This document shows positions 43,713-52,035 of a DNA stretch of 64,000 bases, in pieces; the first letter of the stretch is position 1, and every line of letters starts with the position of its first letter. The notes below the pieces were generated by a model, which saw only the letters and a program-made list of their open reading frames with translations, made no database searches and was not told the DNA's origin. The stretch covers positions 1 through 64,000 of the forward strand of contig NZ_SDID01000006.1 of assembly GCF_009192995.1 (NCBI RefSeq). The letters are read 5' to 3'. The stretch comes from Sulfurimonas indica (lineage in GTDB: Bacteria > Campylobacterota > Campylobacteria > Campylobacterales > Sulfurimonadaceae). Position numbers and translations under genes: made by a program.

Positions 43713-44465
43713 ATGGGAAATATACTACTTCTTACGCTTCTTGGTGCTATTTTTTATTATGTATTTAAAAGTTATGCAAGGTATGAAACGTACTCGAAAG
43801 AGACCTTTAAAGATTTCTCTATCTCCTATGATTCACTGAAAAAGAATGAATTGGGGCTCTTTGTAGCCCTTAGTGCAAAAGTTGCCAAAGCAGACGGACG
43901 GGTTGATGCACTTGAGGCCGAACTTATATCGAATATGCTTGATGATATATCTTCTGTATTCCCAGAGCCACACAAGGCAAAAGCGATACTCAAAGATATT
44001 TTCAACGAAGAGAAAAACAGAACGGATAACATCGAACATTTAGCTCACGCACTCTCTCACGCAACAAAACGCTCCCAGGCAATGCAGCATCAATTTATGC
44101 AGTTTTTAATTCAGCTTAGTTTTGCAGATGGTGAAGTCACCAAAAGTGAAGAGACAATTCTCGCAACCATTGCAGAAGCGATGCAGTTTGACCCAAATGT
44201 ATACCACGCAATTTTTGATCAGTTTGAGCAGATGATGCAAAATGTGCAGCCAAAACAATCTCTTGAAGATGCGTACAAACTTCTCGGTGTATCTCCAAAT
44301 GATGATATGGCAACGATCAAAAAAGCCTACAGAAAACTTGTACGCCAATATCATCCTGACATCATCAAGTCTCAAGGTAAAAGTGAGAGCTATATAGAAG
44401 AAGCGACCCAAAAGACCCAAGAGATCAATCAGGCTTATGAGATGATTAAAAAGGCACGAGGATAA
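43713..44465 (+). CDS. DjlA-like protein: TerB-type helical domain plus C-terminal J domain
   Basis: A 250-residue protein with an N-terminal membrane helix (MGNILLLTLLGAIFYYVF), a TerB-like helical domain with two acidic repeats (AKADGRVDALEAELIS and FADGEVTKSEETIL), and a C-terminal DnaJ domain (EDAYKLLGVSPNDDMATIKKAYRKLVRQYHPD, with HPD intact). This is the architecture of DjlA, a membrane co-chaperone of DnaK. ATG at 43713 has AAAGGA in place; the TTG one codon earlier is less likely. The next gene starts directly after the stop. Confidence 0.9.
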   Translation: MGNILLLTLLGAIFYYVFKSYARYETYSKETFKDFSISYDSLKKNELGLFVALSAKVAKADGRVDALEAELISNMLDDISSVFPEPHKAKAILKDIFNEEKNRTDNIEHLAHALSHATKRSQAMQHQFMQFLIQLSFADGEVTKSEETILATIAEAMQFDPNVYHAIFDQFEQMMQNVQPKQSLEDAYKLLGVSPNDDMATIKKAYRKLVRQYHPDIIKSQGKSESYIEEATQKTQEINQAYEMIKKARG

Positions 44466-44831
44466 ATGCGAAAACTTTTAATGCTTCTTTTTACACTTGT
44501 TAGCCTACATGCTTCAGATGAGATGGGTGCCTTGCTCTTTCACGGTAACTGTGTAACATGCCATTTTGAGCTTGAAGAGAAGTCTGCTCCGGCTATGATA
44601 GAAGTACGCAAAAGATATATAAGTACATTTCCAAAGAAGCAAGATTTTGTAAAGTACCTCTCCGAGTGGGTAGCAAACCCCTCACGTGAGACCTCTATCA
44701 TGCAAGATGCCATCAAAAAACATGAGCTAATGCCCCACATTGCTTATGAAAAAGATGTTTTAGAGGATATCGCCGCATATATCTATGATACGGACTTTAA
44801 CAAACTCCATAGCGGACACAGACAACCTTAA
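44466..44831 (+). CDS. small monohaem cytochrome c
   Basis: A 121-residue periplasmic protein with a signal peptide (about residues 1-17) and one haem site, NCVTCHF. Axial methionine candidates lie in LMPHIAYEKDVLEDIAAYI, the usual class I C-terminal pattern. It probably shuttles electrons in the periplasm. It abuts the DjlA-like gene and overlaps the convergent phosphoribosyltransferase by 4 bases. Confidence 0.88.
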   Translation: MRKLLMLLFTLVSLHASDEMGALLFHGNCVTCHFELEEKSAPAMIEVRKRYISTFPKKQDFVKYLSEWVANPSRETSIMQDAIKKHELMPHIAYEKDVLEDIAAYIYDTDFNKLHSGHRQP

Positions 44832-45268
44832 AGAAAATCTTTCTCCCAGAAAAACTCTATCCATGCATTTGCCTCATTGACCCAAAAATCAGGCTCGTAA
44901 ATAGATGTTTTCTTATAAAAAAGTGTTACTGATTTAAAAGTTACATCGGAGAAGTTTTTTTGCAGATACTCCATAATATATGCTAATGTTTCTCCACTGT
45001 CAGCAATATCATCTACAACCAACACCTTTTTGACTTTAAAGTCACAACTTCCAAAAAGACTCAATGTTTCTCGTTTGCACTCTTTGTCATACAATTCTGT
45101 TCGAATACTCTGCACATCACGGATATCTAAACCCTCAGCCATAGCATGTGAAAGTGTATAGCCTCCACGTGCTATTGTGACTATTGCCTCGGCTTCAAAA
45201 TCTTTGACTCTTTCTATCAGTTGTCTTGTATCATCTCTAAAATTTGCATAGCCATAATATTGCTTCAC
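44828..45268 (-). CDS. phosphoribosyltransferase
   Basis: A 146-residue type I PRTase with the PRPP-binding motif VLVVDDIADSGETLAY and an N-terminal ARGGYTLSHAMAEGL. The small size and the hood (YEPDFWVNEANAWIEFFWE, with its W-rich end) resemble Gpt/hypoxanthine-type purine salvage enzymes. Base specificity is uncertain. Confidence 0.85.
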   Translation of the reverse strand: MKQYYGYANFRDDTRQLIERVKDFEAEAIVTIARGGYTLSHAMAEGLDIRDVQSIRTELYDKECKRETLSLFGSCDFKVKKVLVVDDIADSGETLAYIMEYLQKNFSDVTFKSVTLFYKKTSIYEPDFWVNEANAWIEFFWEKDFL

Positions 45269-45368
45269 AATTTTCCTTAATCTCTATTTTTTCTCTTTTT
45301 TTTAATATTTCTTATTAAATATTTATGTTAGTATATCTTTACTTAAGTTTACAAGAAGGATTAGTTTA

Positions 45369-45956
45369 ATGAAAAATATTGTCAAAAACACTGCTGTCAT
45401 AGCTGTTGCACTGCTGACAATCACAGGATGTAGTGACAAGAAGCCAGAGCCGAAAAAAGAGGCTTACAATCCAACTTTTCAATGTAAAATAGAAAATGTT
45501 TTAGCACCGAGATGGACATGTATTCCTCAAGTTGAAGGTTATTACGCAGGTGTCGGTGTTGCTGAGAAGTCTGCTGCAGGCATCGCTCATATGAGAAGAG
45601 TAGCACTTATGAACGGCCGTTCATCACTTGCACAACAGATCCAAACAGAGGTAAAAGATAAAGTAGAAGGTTTTACACGTGCAACTGGTAACGGTTCAGC
45701 TGAGACAGTTGATAAAGTAACAACTGCCGTCACAAAACAGCTTGCAAAAGTTGATCTGAAAAACTCTAAGGCAATTGACTACTGGGAAGCTCCATCAGGT
45801 GCTATCTATTTGCTTGTAACTGTTCCTGAAGAAAGTATCAATGCAGAGGTGAAAAAAGCTATCAAGTCAAGCTTTAAAAATGATAATGCACTCTGGCAGC
45901 AGTTTCAATCAAAACAGGCATTAGAGCAACTTGACAAAGAGTTTCCTACAGAATAA
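45369..45956 (+). CDS. LPP20-family lipoprotein
   Basis: A 195-residue lipoprotein with lipobox ITGC (cysteine near residue 21). The LPP20 domain follows: GYYAGVGVAEKSAAGIAHMRRVAL, then a Gln/Val-rich helix and YWEAPSGAIYLLVTVPEE. In Helicobacter, LPP20 is an outer-membrane surface lipoprotein. It is monocistronic, with a terminator that contains the overrepresented octamer. Confidence 0.88.
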   Translation: MKNIVKNTAVIAVALLTITGCSDKKPEPKKEAYNPTFQCKIENVLAPRWTCIPQVEGYYAGVGVAEKSAAGIAHMRRVALMNGRSSLAQQIQTEVKDKVEGFTRATGNGSAETVDKVTTAVTKQLAKVDLKNSKAIDYWEAPSGAIYLLVTVPEESINAEVKKAIKSSFKNDNALWQQFQSKQALEQLDKEFPTE

Positions 45957-45964
45957 CCCCTCTT

Positions 45965-45991
45965 TTAAATACCCTCACGCAGGGTATTTAA
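45965..45991 (+). terminator. LPP20 terminator hairpin containing a TGCGTGAG octamer
   Basis: Arms TTAAATACCCT (45965-45975) and AGGGTATTTAA (45981-45991) pair perfectly across loop CACGC. The octamer CTCACGCA (45974-45981) spans the stem top and loop. In Haemophilus and Neisseria, uptake sequences often sit in terminators; this parallel is noted in the findings. Confidence 0.75.
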
Positions 45992-46024
45992 ACCTCAACA
46001 GACCCTTTTCTTTCATTATTTAGA

Positions 46025-46030
46025 TATAAT
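46025..46030 (+). promoter_or_regulatory. -10 box of the der promoter
   Basis: TATAAT lies 51 bases before the der start codon. No good -35 box is visible, as is usual for Campylobacterota promoters. Confidence 0.45.
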
Positions 46031-46081
46031 TTCAAAAAAAACTAATACGCTTTCATTATTATTTATATAAGGTTACACTCC

Positions 46082-47557
46082 ATGAAAAAAATTGCCATTA
46101 TCGGACGTCCAAATGTTGGAAAAAGTTCACTCTTTAACAGACTTATAAAAAACAGAGATGCCATCACATCAGACCTTGCAGGCACAACTCGTGATGTAAA
46201 GAGAAAGCATGTCGTCATCAATGACAAGCAAGCAATTCTTCTTGATACAGGTGGACTAGACAAAGGTTGTGAGCTGTTTGACAAAATAAAAGAGATGAGC
46301 CTTAAAGCTGCTTATGCAGCAGATATCATCCTTTATATGGTAGATGGGAAAAGCATCCCTGAAGATGAAGATAAAAAGTTCTTTTATGAACTTCAGTCAA
46401 TGGGTAAAGAGATAGCCCTTGTTGTCAACAAAATAGATAATGATAAAATGAAAGAGAAGCTTTGGGATTTCTATGAATTTGGTACGGGGGATATCTTTGG
46501 TATATCAGTATCACATAACAGAAATACTGTAGCACTGCTTGATTGGATATATGAAAAACTCCCTGATGAAGATATCATCAAAGAAGAAGATGAAATCACA
46601 GTTGTGCATGAAGAAAGAGAGGAGCTCAGTGATGAAGAGTTCTTTGCACAGTATGAAGAAGATGAAGATGATGATTTTTACTACTGGGACGAGGATGAAG
46701 ATGAAGTTGAAGATGACTCAATCTTTGCGAACAATGACAACATCAAAGAGTTTGATGAAAATGACATTAACCACATCAAAATCGCCATTATCGGACGTAC
46801 AAATGTTGGTAAAAGTTCACTCTTAAATGCTCTTCTAGGGGAAGAACGCTCTGTAGTAAGTAGTGTTGCGGGAACAACCATAGATCCGATCGATGAGACG
46901 GTTGAGTATGAAGGTAAACAGCTTACTTTTGTCGATACTGCAGGACTACGCCGCCGGGGACGTATCATAGGGATTGAAAAATATGCTCTTATGCGTACAA
47001 AAGCAATGTTAGAGAATGCAAATATGGCACTCGTTGTCCTTGATGCAAGCCAGCCATTTTTGGACCTTGATGAGAAAATCGCAGGACTTGTTGATCATAA
47101 TCATCTTGCCTGTATCATCGTTCTAAATAAATGGGATATCGCAGACAAACAAGAACATGATAAAATCATCAAAGAGGTGCGTGAGCGATTTAAATTTCTC
47201 TCCTATGCACCTATCATTACACTCTCTGCAAAAAGCGGTCAGCGGGTTGATAAACTCCATGATATGATCTTACAGATCAATGAGAACTATTCACAAAGAA
47301 TTTCGACATCTCAGGTCAATGAAGTTCTTGAACGCGCGCTTCGCCGCCATACACTCCCAAGTATGCACGGTCAAGTTATTCGTATCTACTATGCGACACA
47401 GTATGAGACACGCCCTCCAAAGATTGCCATCGTTATGAACAAACCAAAAGGGCTTCACTTTACCTACAGACGTTATCTGACAAATAAATTTCGTGAAACA
47501 TTTAACTTTGAAGGGACACCACTGCTCTTTAAAGCAAAAAGAAGAGGAGAGAGATGA
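46082..47557 (+). CDS. der: ribosome-assembly GTPase Der (EngA) with a long acidic linker
   Basis: A 491-residue double GTPase for 50S assembly. The first G domain begins AIIGRPNVGKSSLFNRL and the second (about residue 236) AIIGRTNVGKSSLLNALL; DTGGL and DTAGL are the G3 motifs and NKID and NKWD the G4 motifs. A KH-like domain closes the protein (RPPKIAIVMNKPKGLHF). The linker between the G domains (about 165-230) is unusually long and consists largely of Asp, Glu, Phe and Tyr. The two P-loop coding segments are nearly identical at DNA level over about 40 bases. Its stop overlaps the small downstream gene. Confidence 0.96.
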   Translation: MKKIAIIGRPNVGKSSLFNRLIKNRDAITSDLAGTTRDVKRKHVVINDKQAILLDTGGLDKGCELFDKIKEMSLKAAYAADIILYMVDGKSIPEDEDKKFFYELQSMGKEIALVVNKIDNDKMKEKLWDFYEFGTGDIFGISVSHNRNTVALLDWIYEKLPDEDIIKEEDEITVVHEEREELSDEEFFAQYEEDEDDDFYYWDEDEDEVEDDSIFANNDNIKEFDENDINHIKIAIIGRTNVGKSSLLNALLGEERSVVSSVAGTTIDPIDETVEYEGKQLTFVDTAGLRRRGRIIGIEKYALMRTKAMLENANMALVVLDASQPFLDLDEKIAGLVDHNHLACIIVLNKWDIADKQEHDKIIKEVRERFKFLSYAPIITLSAKSGQRVDKLHDMILQINENYSQRISTSQVNEVLERALRRHTLPSMHGQVIRIYYATQYETRPPKIAIVMNKPKGLHFTYRRYLTNKFRETFNFEGTPLLFKAKRRGER

Positions 47558-47667
47558 TGAATATATCACTAGCGATTGTTTTTTTGTTTTCAGGTGCAGC
47601 ACTAACAACTTTGGGTGTCGTACTTTTTAAACGTATGCAACAAGAAGAGCAAGAGAGTAAAAAATAG
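47554..47667 (+). CDS. 37-residue single-helix membrane protein
   Basis: A short frame starts with tandem ATGs inside the der stop (the first overlaps it by 4 bases) and encodes one hydrophobic helix (LAIVFLFSGAALTTLGVVLF) followed by a basic and then acidic tail (KRMQQEEQESKK). It lies behind a GAGGAGAGAG ribosome site and directly before a terminator. Position, spacing and amphipathic end support a real gene, but the function is unknown. Confidence 0.6.
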   Translation: MMNISLAIVFLFSGAALTTLGVVLFKRMQQEEQESKK

Positions 47668-47695
47668 AAGCCTTTTTGTTTTAAGAAAAAGGCTT
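47668..47695. terminator. bidirectional terminator after der and hemJ
   Basis: Arms AAGCCTTTTT (47668-47677) and AAAAAGGCTT (47686-47695) are perfectly paired around an 8-base loop. T-runs exist on both strands, and it lies at the meeting point of two convergent units, overlapping the last hemJ codons. Confidence 0.7.
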
Positions 47696-48106
47696 AAACA
47701 CTACCATACCGACGATTAAAAGCATTAAAATTGTCGGTACTTCATTATACATTCTGAAAAATTTTCCACTTTTTGTACATCTATCTTCAAGCAATCGCTT
47801 ACGGATTACATCTAAAGAATAAAAGTACGCTATCAAAAGAGCTAAAAAGAGTAGTTTTGCATGCAACCAAGGTGAACGCATCCACTCACCCATATAGATA
47901 AGAGCAGCTCCACTGATAATTGTCGACCACATAGAAGGCACACCAATGTACTTGTAGAGTTTCATCTCTTGAATCTTAACAACCTCAACAAAACCTCTGT
48001 TCTCTATATGTTCCATATGATATACGTAGAGCCGTGGTAGATAAAACAGTACTGCAAACCACGAGATAAACGAGATCACATGAAACCAAAGTATCCAATC
48101 ATACAT
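47681..48106 (-). CDS. hemJ: protoporphyrinogen IX oxidase HemJ
   Basis: A 141-residue membrane protein with four helices. WILWFHVISFISWFAVLFYLPRLYVYH carries the conserved histidine and arginine, and EMKLYKYIGVPSMW and WLHAKLLFLALLIAYFY are typical of HemJ, which oxidises protoporphyrinogen for haem. hemB, an earlier step, is at 52036. The upstream gene on this strand is the outer-membrane protein gene, 10 bases away. Confidence 0.9.
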   Translation of the reverse strand: MYDWILWFHVISFISWFAVLFYLPRLYVYHMEHIENRGFVEVVKIQEMKLYKYIGVPSMWSTIISGAALIYMGEWMRSPWLHAKLLFLALLIAYFYSLDVIRKRLLEDRCTKSGKFFRMYNEVPTILMLLIVGMVVFKPFS

Positions 48107-48116
48107 ATTTTTGCCT

Positions 48117-48734
48117 TTAAAAATTCGTCTCTATATACAAAGAGTTATAGTTAGACCCACCATGAACACCGTTGTAGAGACCAAATACTCCAGAACGGTG
48201 TTTTAAAAGATAACCAAAATAGACATCTTCCAAAGCTTTGACACCCGTCACTCTTCCGATATCAAAATCTATAGTGATATCAAGATAGTTTAAAAACTTA
48301 GAAGTTTTATCATTCTCTACTCTTGCTTCAATGACTTCAGATTCTAACTTGTCGTTTACATAAGAGACACCTTCACCAAAACCAAAACGCACTCTATTTT
48401 CATAAAAATCCAGATTATAGATGAGCTTTAGATATACAATAGCTTCATAGGTGTTGTTAAATTGATCTTCATAAAAATAAGACAAACCACCTTTTGCATA
48501 CAGTTCTAAAGGCATATCTCCTATTGCTTCATAAAGAAGGTAACCGCCATCCACGGCAACTGTACTTAAATCTCTTGGATGTCTAGAAAAGTTTAAAGTA
48601 AATAGGATATCTCCCAAATCTTTCTCACTTGCATATCCGTAAGCAACCCGAAAAGAGTACTTTTTTGTCTCTTTAGCCTCTATAGAGAAGGCTAAAAGAA
48701 AGAAAATCAATAGAGCCGATACACTTTTATGCAT
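48117..48734 (-). CDS. secreted beta-barrel protein, possibly PagL-like
   Basis: A 205-residue protein with a signal peptide (LLIFFLLAFSIEAKE) and alternating hydrophobic beta strands ending in the aromatic terminus YIETNF, as expected in the outer membrane. YLLKHRSGVFGLYNGVHGGSN has an H-X-S pattern like that of PagL lipid A 3-O-deacylases near their C-terminus. The match is weak, so the enzyme call is tentative. ATG at 48734 is chosen over the TTG before it. It overlaps the hpf stop by 8 bases. Confidence 0.55.
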   Translation of the reverse strand: MHKSVSALLIFFLLAFSIEAKETKKYSFRVAYGYASEKDLGDILFTLNFSRHPRDLSTVAVDGGYLLYEAIGDMPLELYAKGGLSYFYEDQFNNTYEAIVYLKLIYNLDFYENRVRFGFGEGVSYVNDKLESEVIEARVENDKTSKFLNYLDITIDFDIGRVTGVKALEDVYFGYLLKHRSGVFGLYNGVHGGSNYNSLYIETNF

Positions 48735-49056
48735 CAACTACATCTAATTCTTTTATTGAAGATGCTTTATGATCTTTCATTTTATCATGGAGACGACGAA
48801 GTGCTTTACTTGCACGATCAATTGCGATATCGATCGCAGCATCCAAATCTTTATCATTCTCTGTAATGACGATTGGCGCAGCATGTGCCACATGAATCTC
48901 GAACTCAACACTAACACCATCTTTTTGAGCCATTACATTACACATAACACGTGTTAAATCCAATGAATATTTTTTAAATTTCTCTACTGCAGCTTCAATG
49001 TGTGCTTTATTTGCATCATTTAAATTAATATCTTTTGCACGATATTGTACTATCAT
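48727..49056 (-). CDS. hpf: short ribosome hibernation-promoting factor
   Basis: A 109-residue protein with the sigma-54 modulation/HPF fold: MIVQYRAKDINLNDANKAHIEAAVEKFKKY, then VMAQKDGVSVEFEIHVAHAAPI and LDAAIDIAIDRASKALRRLHDKM. It is the short form without a dimerisation tail. Two ATGs follow AAAGGA; I take the second for spacing. The open frame continues about 45 codons upstream without similarity and would overlap the trpS promoter. Confidence 0.9.
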   Translation of the reverse strand: MIVQYRAKDINLNDANKAHIEAAVEKFKKYSLDLTRVMCNVMAQKDGVSVEFEIHVAHAAPIVITENDKDLDAAIDIAIDRASKALRRLHDKMKDHKASSIKELDVVDA

Positions 49057-49131
49057 CATAAATCCTTTTATTACGAGCACATTTGGGCCCTTATATTTAG
49101 ATATATAATAACAAAATAAAGCTGAGATGGG

Positions 49132-49137
49132 TATAAT
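49132..49137 (+). promoter_or_regulatory. -10 box of the trpS promoter
   Basis: TATAAT lies 29 bases before the trpS start codon, with no strong -35 box. hpf is transcribed in the opposite direction from the same intergenic region. Confidence 0.45.
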
Positions 49138-49166
49138 ACACAAAAAATTATTTAGGAATTTGAGAT

Positions 49167-50132
49167 ATGAGAGTATTAACTGGTATTCAACCATCAGGTG
49201 ATTTGCATATTGGAAACTATTTTGGGTCTATTAAACAGATGGTCGATGCACAAAAAGAGAATGATACTTTTGCTTTTATAGCGAACTATCACGCGATGAC
49301 AAGTGTCAAAGATGGGAAAAAACTAGCAGAACTTACTATGCAGAGTGCAACTGACTTTTTGGCTTTGGGAATTGACCCTAAAAAAGCAACTTTTTGGGTA
49401 CAGTCCGATGTAAAAGAGGTACTAGAGCTCTATTGGGCACTCTCTTCGTTTACACCGATGGGGCTTTTAGAGCGTGCTCACAGTTACAAAGATAAAACTG
49501 CCAAAGGCATCGCTGCGAACCATTCACTCTTTTCCTATCCAGTCCTGATGGCAGCAGATATTCTGCTCTACTCTCCGGACATCATTCCAGTTGGAAAAGA
49601 CCAGATCCAACATGTGGAGATTGCCCGTGATATCGCTGTGAAATTTAACAATGAGTATGGAGAGATATTTAAACTTCCAACATTTAAGATAGAAGAAAAT
49701 GTTGCAACAGTTCCTGGAATTGATGGTCAAAAGATGTCAAAAAGCTACAACAACACGGTAAACATCTTTGGTGATGAAAAAAAACAGCTTAAAACTATTA
49801 AAAAAATTGTTACTGAAAATGTTCCGATGGAAGCACCAAAAGAGTATGAAAACTGTAATGTTTACAATATGGCAAAACTCTTTTTAAATGAAGATGAGTG
49901 CAGAGAACTTCAAGAGCGCTATAAACGTGGTGGAGAGGGTCATGGACATTTTAAACTTTACCTGCATGATGTCATCTGGGAGTATTTCAAACCTTACAGA
50001 GAAAAAAGAGCTTACTACCAAGCACATCAGGATGAAGTAAGAGATATTCTTGATTTTGGTGCAACAAAAGCCAAAGAGATCGCACTACCAATGATAGAAA
50101 AAATAAGAACTGTCACTGGTATAAGGTATTAA
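49167..50132 (+). CDS. trpS: tryptophanyl-tRNA synthetase
   Basis: A 321-residue class Ic synthetase: GIQPSGDLHIGNYFGS carries the HIGH equivalent (HIGN), and DGQKMSKSYNNT carries KMSKS. QSDVKEVLELYWALSSF and PVGKDQIQHVEIARDIA are typical. Length matches bacterial TrpRS. Confidence 0.96.
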   Translation: MRVLTGIQPSGDLHIGNYFGSIKQMVDAQKENDTFAFIANYHAMTSVKDGKKLAELTMQSATDFLALGIDPKKATFWVQSDVKEVLELYWALSSFTPMGLLERAHSYKDKTAKGIAANHSLFSYPVLMAADILLYSPDIIPVGKDQIQHVEIARDIAVKFNNEYGEIFKLPTFKIEENVATVPGIDGQKMSKSYNNTVNIFGDEKKQLKTIKKIVTENVPMEAPKEYENCNVYNMAKLFLNEDECRELQERYKRGGEGHGHFKLYLHDVIWEYFKPYREKRAYYQAHQDEVRDILDFGATKAKEIALPMIEKIRTVTGIRY

Positions 50133-50198
50133 TTAAGTTAATTAGGTACAATAACGCATAACCACAATAACATCTTGAAACAATAACAGGAAGTCACA

Positions 50199-51050
50199 AT
50201 GCGTTCACTTGTACTTATTTTACTACTCCTCTTTAATTTACAGGCAAGATCTTTCTTCAGTAATGAAGATCAGAAAAATACCTCTAAATATATAGAAAGT
50301 TTAAAAAACCTTATCATAGCGACACAAAAGACAAGGGGTTTAACAAACTCTTATCTCAATGGTAATACAGCAGCAATGCTGCTTGTTTTTACCAGCAGAG
50401 ATGATATGAAAAGGGCCATTGGCAATATGGAATCACTCCCACTTGCAGCTGACCCTGTTATAAATTCACGTGCAACCGCAATATCTCAAGCACTGATAAA
50501 ACTCAACCGTAAAGCATTTAAACAAGATCCACAAAAAACCTTTTCTGCTTATACAGAGCAGATAGACCATACACTTATGCTTGCACAAAGTGTCTCAAAA
50601 CGCTTTGCAAAAGATCTCACACCTTTTGGAAAAGACATCTCTTCGGTAATGATGGAGATTATGCTTCCTATGACAGAATATACGGGACGACTGAGAGGTT
50701 TGGGAGCAGGTATCGCAGCAAAAGGCAAAGTTACCAAGAGTGATATTGAAAATATTCAAGCACTTGCTTATGAGCTGCAGTCTTTAAATAAAAAACTTCA
50801 AAATCAGATGACACAAATCGTTGCAAAGCATCCAGGTGAACTAGGAGCAAATATAAATAATGAACTCACAACTATCAACAAAGGTGTAAGATCTTATATA
50901 AATTTTGCACAAAAAAAGCTGCTAAAAACTCCGAATAAAGTCGATCCAGATAAATACTTCGATCAGGGAACTGCGTTAATCTCAGCTATTATCAAAGCAT
51001 ACGATACAAGTAATAAAGCCATCCTGGAAAATGCCAAAGGATGGATTTAG
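50199..51050 (+). CDS. secreted stand-alone NIT (nitrate/nitrite-sensing) domain protein
   Basis: A 283-residue exported protein (signal peptide about residues 1-17). The rest is helical, with ATQKTRGLTNSYLNGNTAA near residues 45-60, the QKERG-like motif of NIT domains, and MLPMTEYTGRLRGLGAGIAAKG in the second bundle, matching the repeated R-G-L core. No kinase, methyl-accepting or GGDEF part is attached, which is unusual. It may be a soluble periplasmic ligand-binding partner. It stands alone behind its own promoter. Confidence 0.75.
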   Translation: MRSLVLILLLLFNLQARSFFSNEDQKNTSKYIESLKNLIIATQKTRGLTNSYLNGNTAAMLLVFTSRDDMKRAIGNMESLPLAADPVINSRATAISQALIKLNRKAFKQDPQKTFSAYTEQIDHTLMLAQSVSKRFAKDLTPFGKDISSVMMEIMLPMTEYTGRLRGLGAGIAAKGKVTKSDIENIQALAYELQSLNKKLQNQMTQIVAKHPGELGANINNELTTINKGVRSYINFAQKKLLKTPNKVDPDKYFDQGTALISAIIKAYDTSNKAILENAKGWI

Positions 51051-51069
51051 AGACTAAAAATTAGTCTCT
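51049..51069. terminator. bidirectional terminator between the NIT gene and argF
   Basis: Arms AGAGACTAA (51049-51057) and TTAGTCTCT (51061-51069) pair perfectly across AAA. It lies at the meeting point of two convergent genes and includes both stop codons. Confidence 0.65.
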
Positions 51070-51984
51070 GTGTTGATCCAACCAGACCATCAGACCTTTT
51101 TGTGCATGAAGACGGTTTTCTGCTTCGACAAAAACTATCTCTGCGTGAGACTCTAAAATCTCCTCACTGACTTCCTGACCACGATACGCAGGTAGACAAT
51201 GTAAAAACTTCGCATCTTTATCTGCGAGACACATCATCAGACCATCTACCATAAAACCTGCAAAATCTTTTATACGCTGCTCTTTTTCATCCTCTTGACC
51301 CATGGACGCCCATGTATCTGTTGTTACAATAGTTGCTCCACGAACCGCTTCTTTAGGATCATTCATAACTTTGATAACAGCCCCGCTCTCTTTTGCAAAT
51401 GCAAGTGCCTCATGCAGTACCTCAGCCTCTACTTCATACCCTTTTGGTGTTGCAATGCGTAATTCAAAACCCAGTTTGGCAGCTAAAAAGAGCCATGAGT
51501 GTGTCATGTTGTTTCCATCACCGATGTAAGCAACCACGGCATTCTCTGCTACACCATGTTCTATCATTGTCATATAATCAGCCAAAAGCTGTACAGGATG
51601 ATAAGAATCTGTCAGACCATTAATGACAGGTACTTTTGAATATCGTGCAAACTCCTCTATCATAGAGTGCTCGTACGTTCGTATCATTACCATATCACAC
51701 ATACGTGAAATGACTCGTGCCGTATCTTTTACAGGCTCACCGCGTCCTAAGTGGATATCACGATTGGAGAGAAAGAGTGCATGACCGCCAAGCTGAAACA
51801 TCCCCGTCTCAAAACTCACGCGAGTTCGTGTAGAAGATTTCTCAAAAATCATCGCTAATGTCTTGTGTTTTAGCTCTTCTTTATAAATTCCGGCTTGCAG
51901 ATCTTGTTTTATCTCAAGGCCCAGATGTATTATCTCTAAAATTTCTTCTTTTGTGTAATCTTTGAGTGTTAAAAAATGTCTCAC
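51061..51984 (-). CDS. argF: ornithine carbamoyltransferase
   Basis: A 307-residue enzyme making citrulline from ornithine and carbamoyl phosphate. [18 protein letters not shown] is the carbamoyl phosphate loop, [14 protein letters not shown] and [19 protein letters not shown] follow, and [14 protein letters not shown] carries the catalytic cysteine in HCLP. It is followed upstream on the strand by hemB, as in C. jejuni. Confidence 0.96.
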   Translation of the reverse strand: MRHFLTLKDYTKEEILEIIHLGLEIKQDLQAGIYKEELKHKTLAMIFEKSSTRTRVSFETGMFQLGGHALFLSNRDIHLGRGEPVKDTARVISRMCDMVMIRTYEHSMIEEFARYSKVPVINGLTDSYHPVQLLADYMTMIEHGVAENAVVAYIGDGNNMTHSWLFLAAKLGFELRIATPKGYEVEAEVLHEALAFAKESGAVIKVMNDPKEAVRGATIVTTDTWASMGQEDEKEQRIKDFAGFMVDGLMMCLADKDAKFLHCLPAYRGQEVSEEILESHAEIVFVEAENRLHAQKGLMVWLDQHRD

Positions 51985-52035
51985 GATACAATCCTGTCTT
52001 TTATTATCAGTAATTTTAGTATACTTTTCTTTAAT

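Noticed and set aside
49057-49194. Longer hpf reading frame
   Set aside because: The added residues are unlike HPF and would run through the trpS promoter; AAAGGA stands before the ATGs near 49056.
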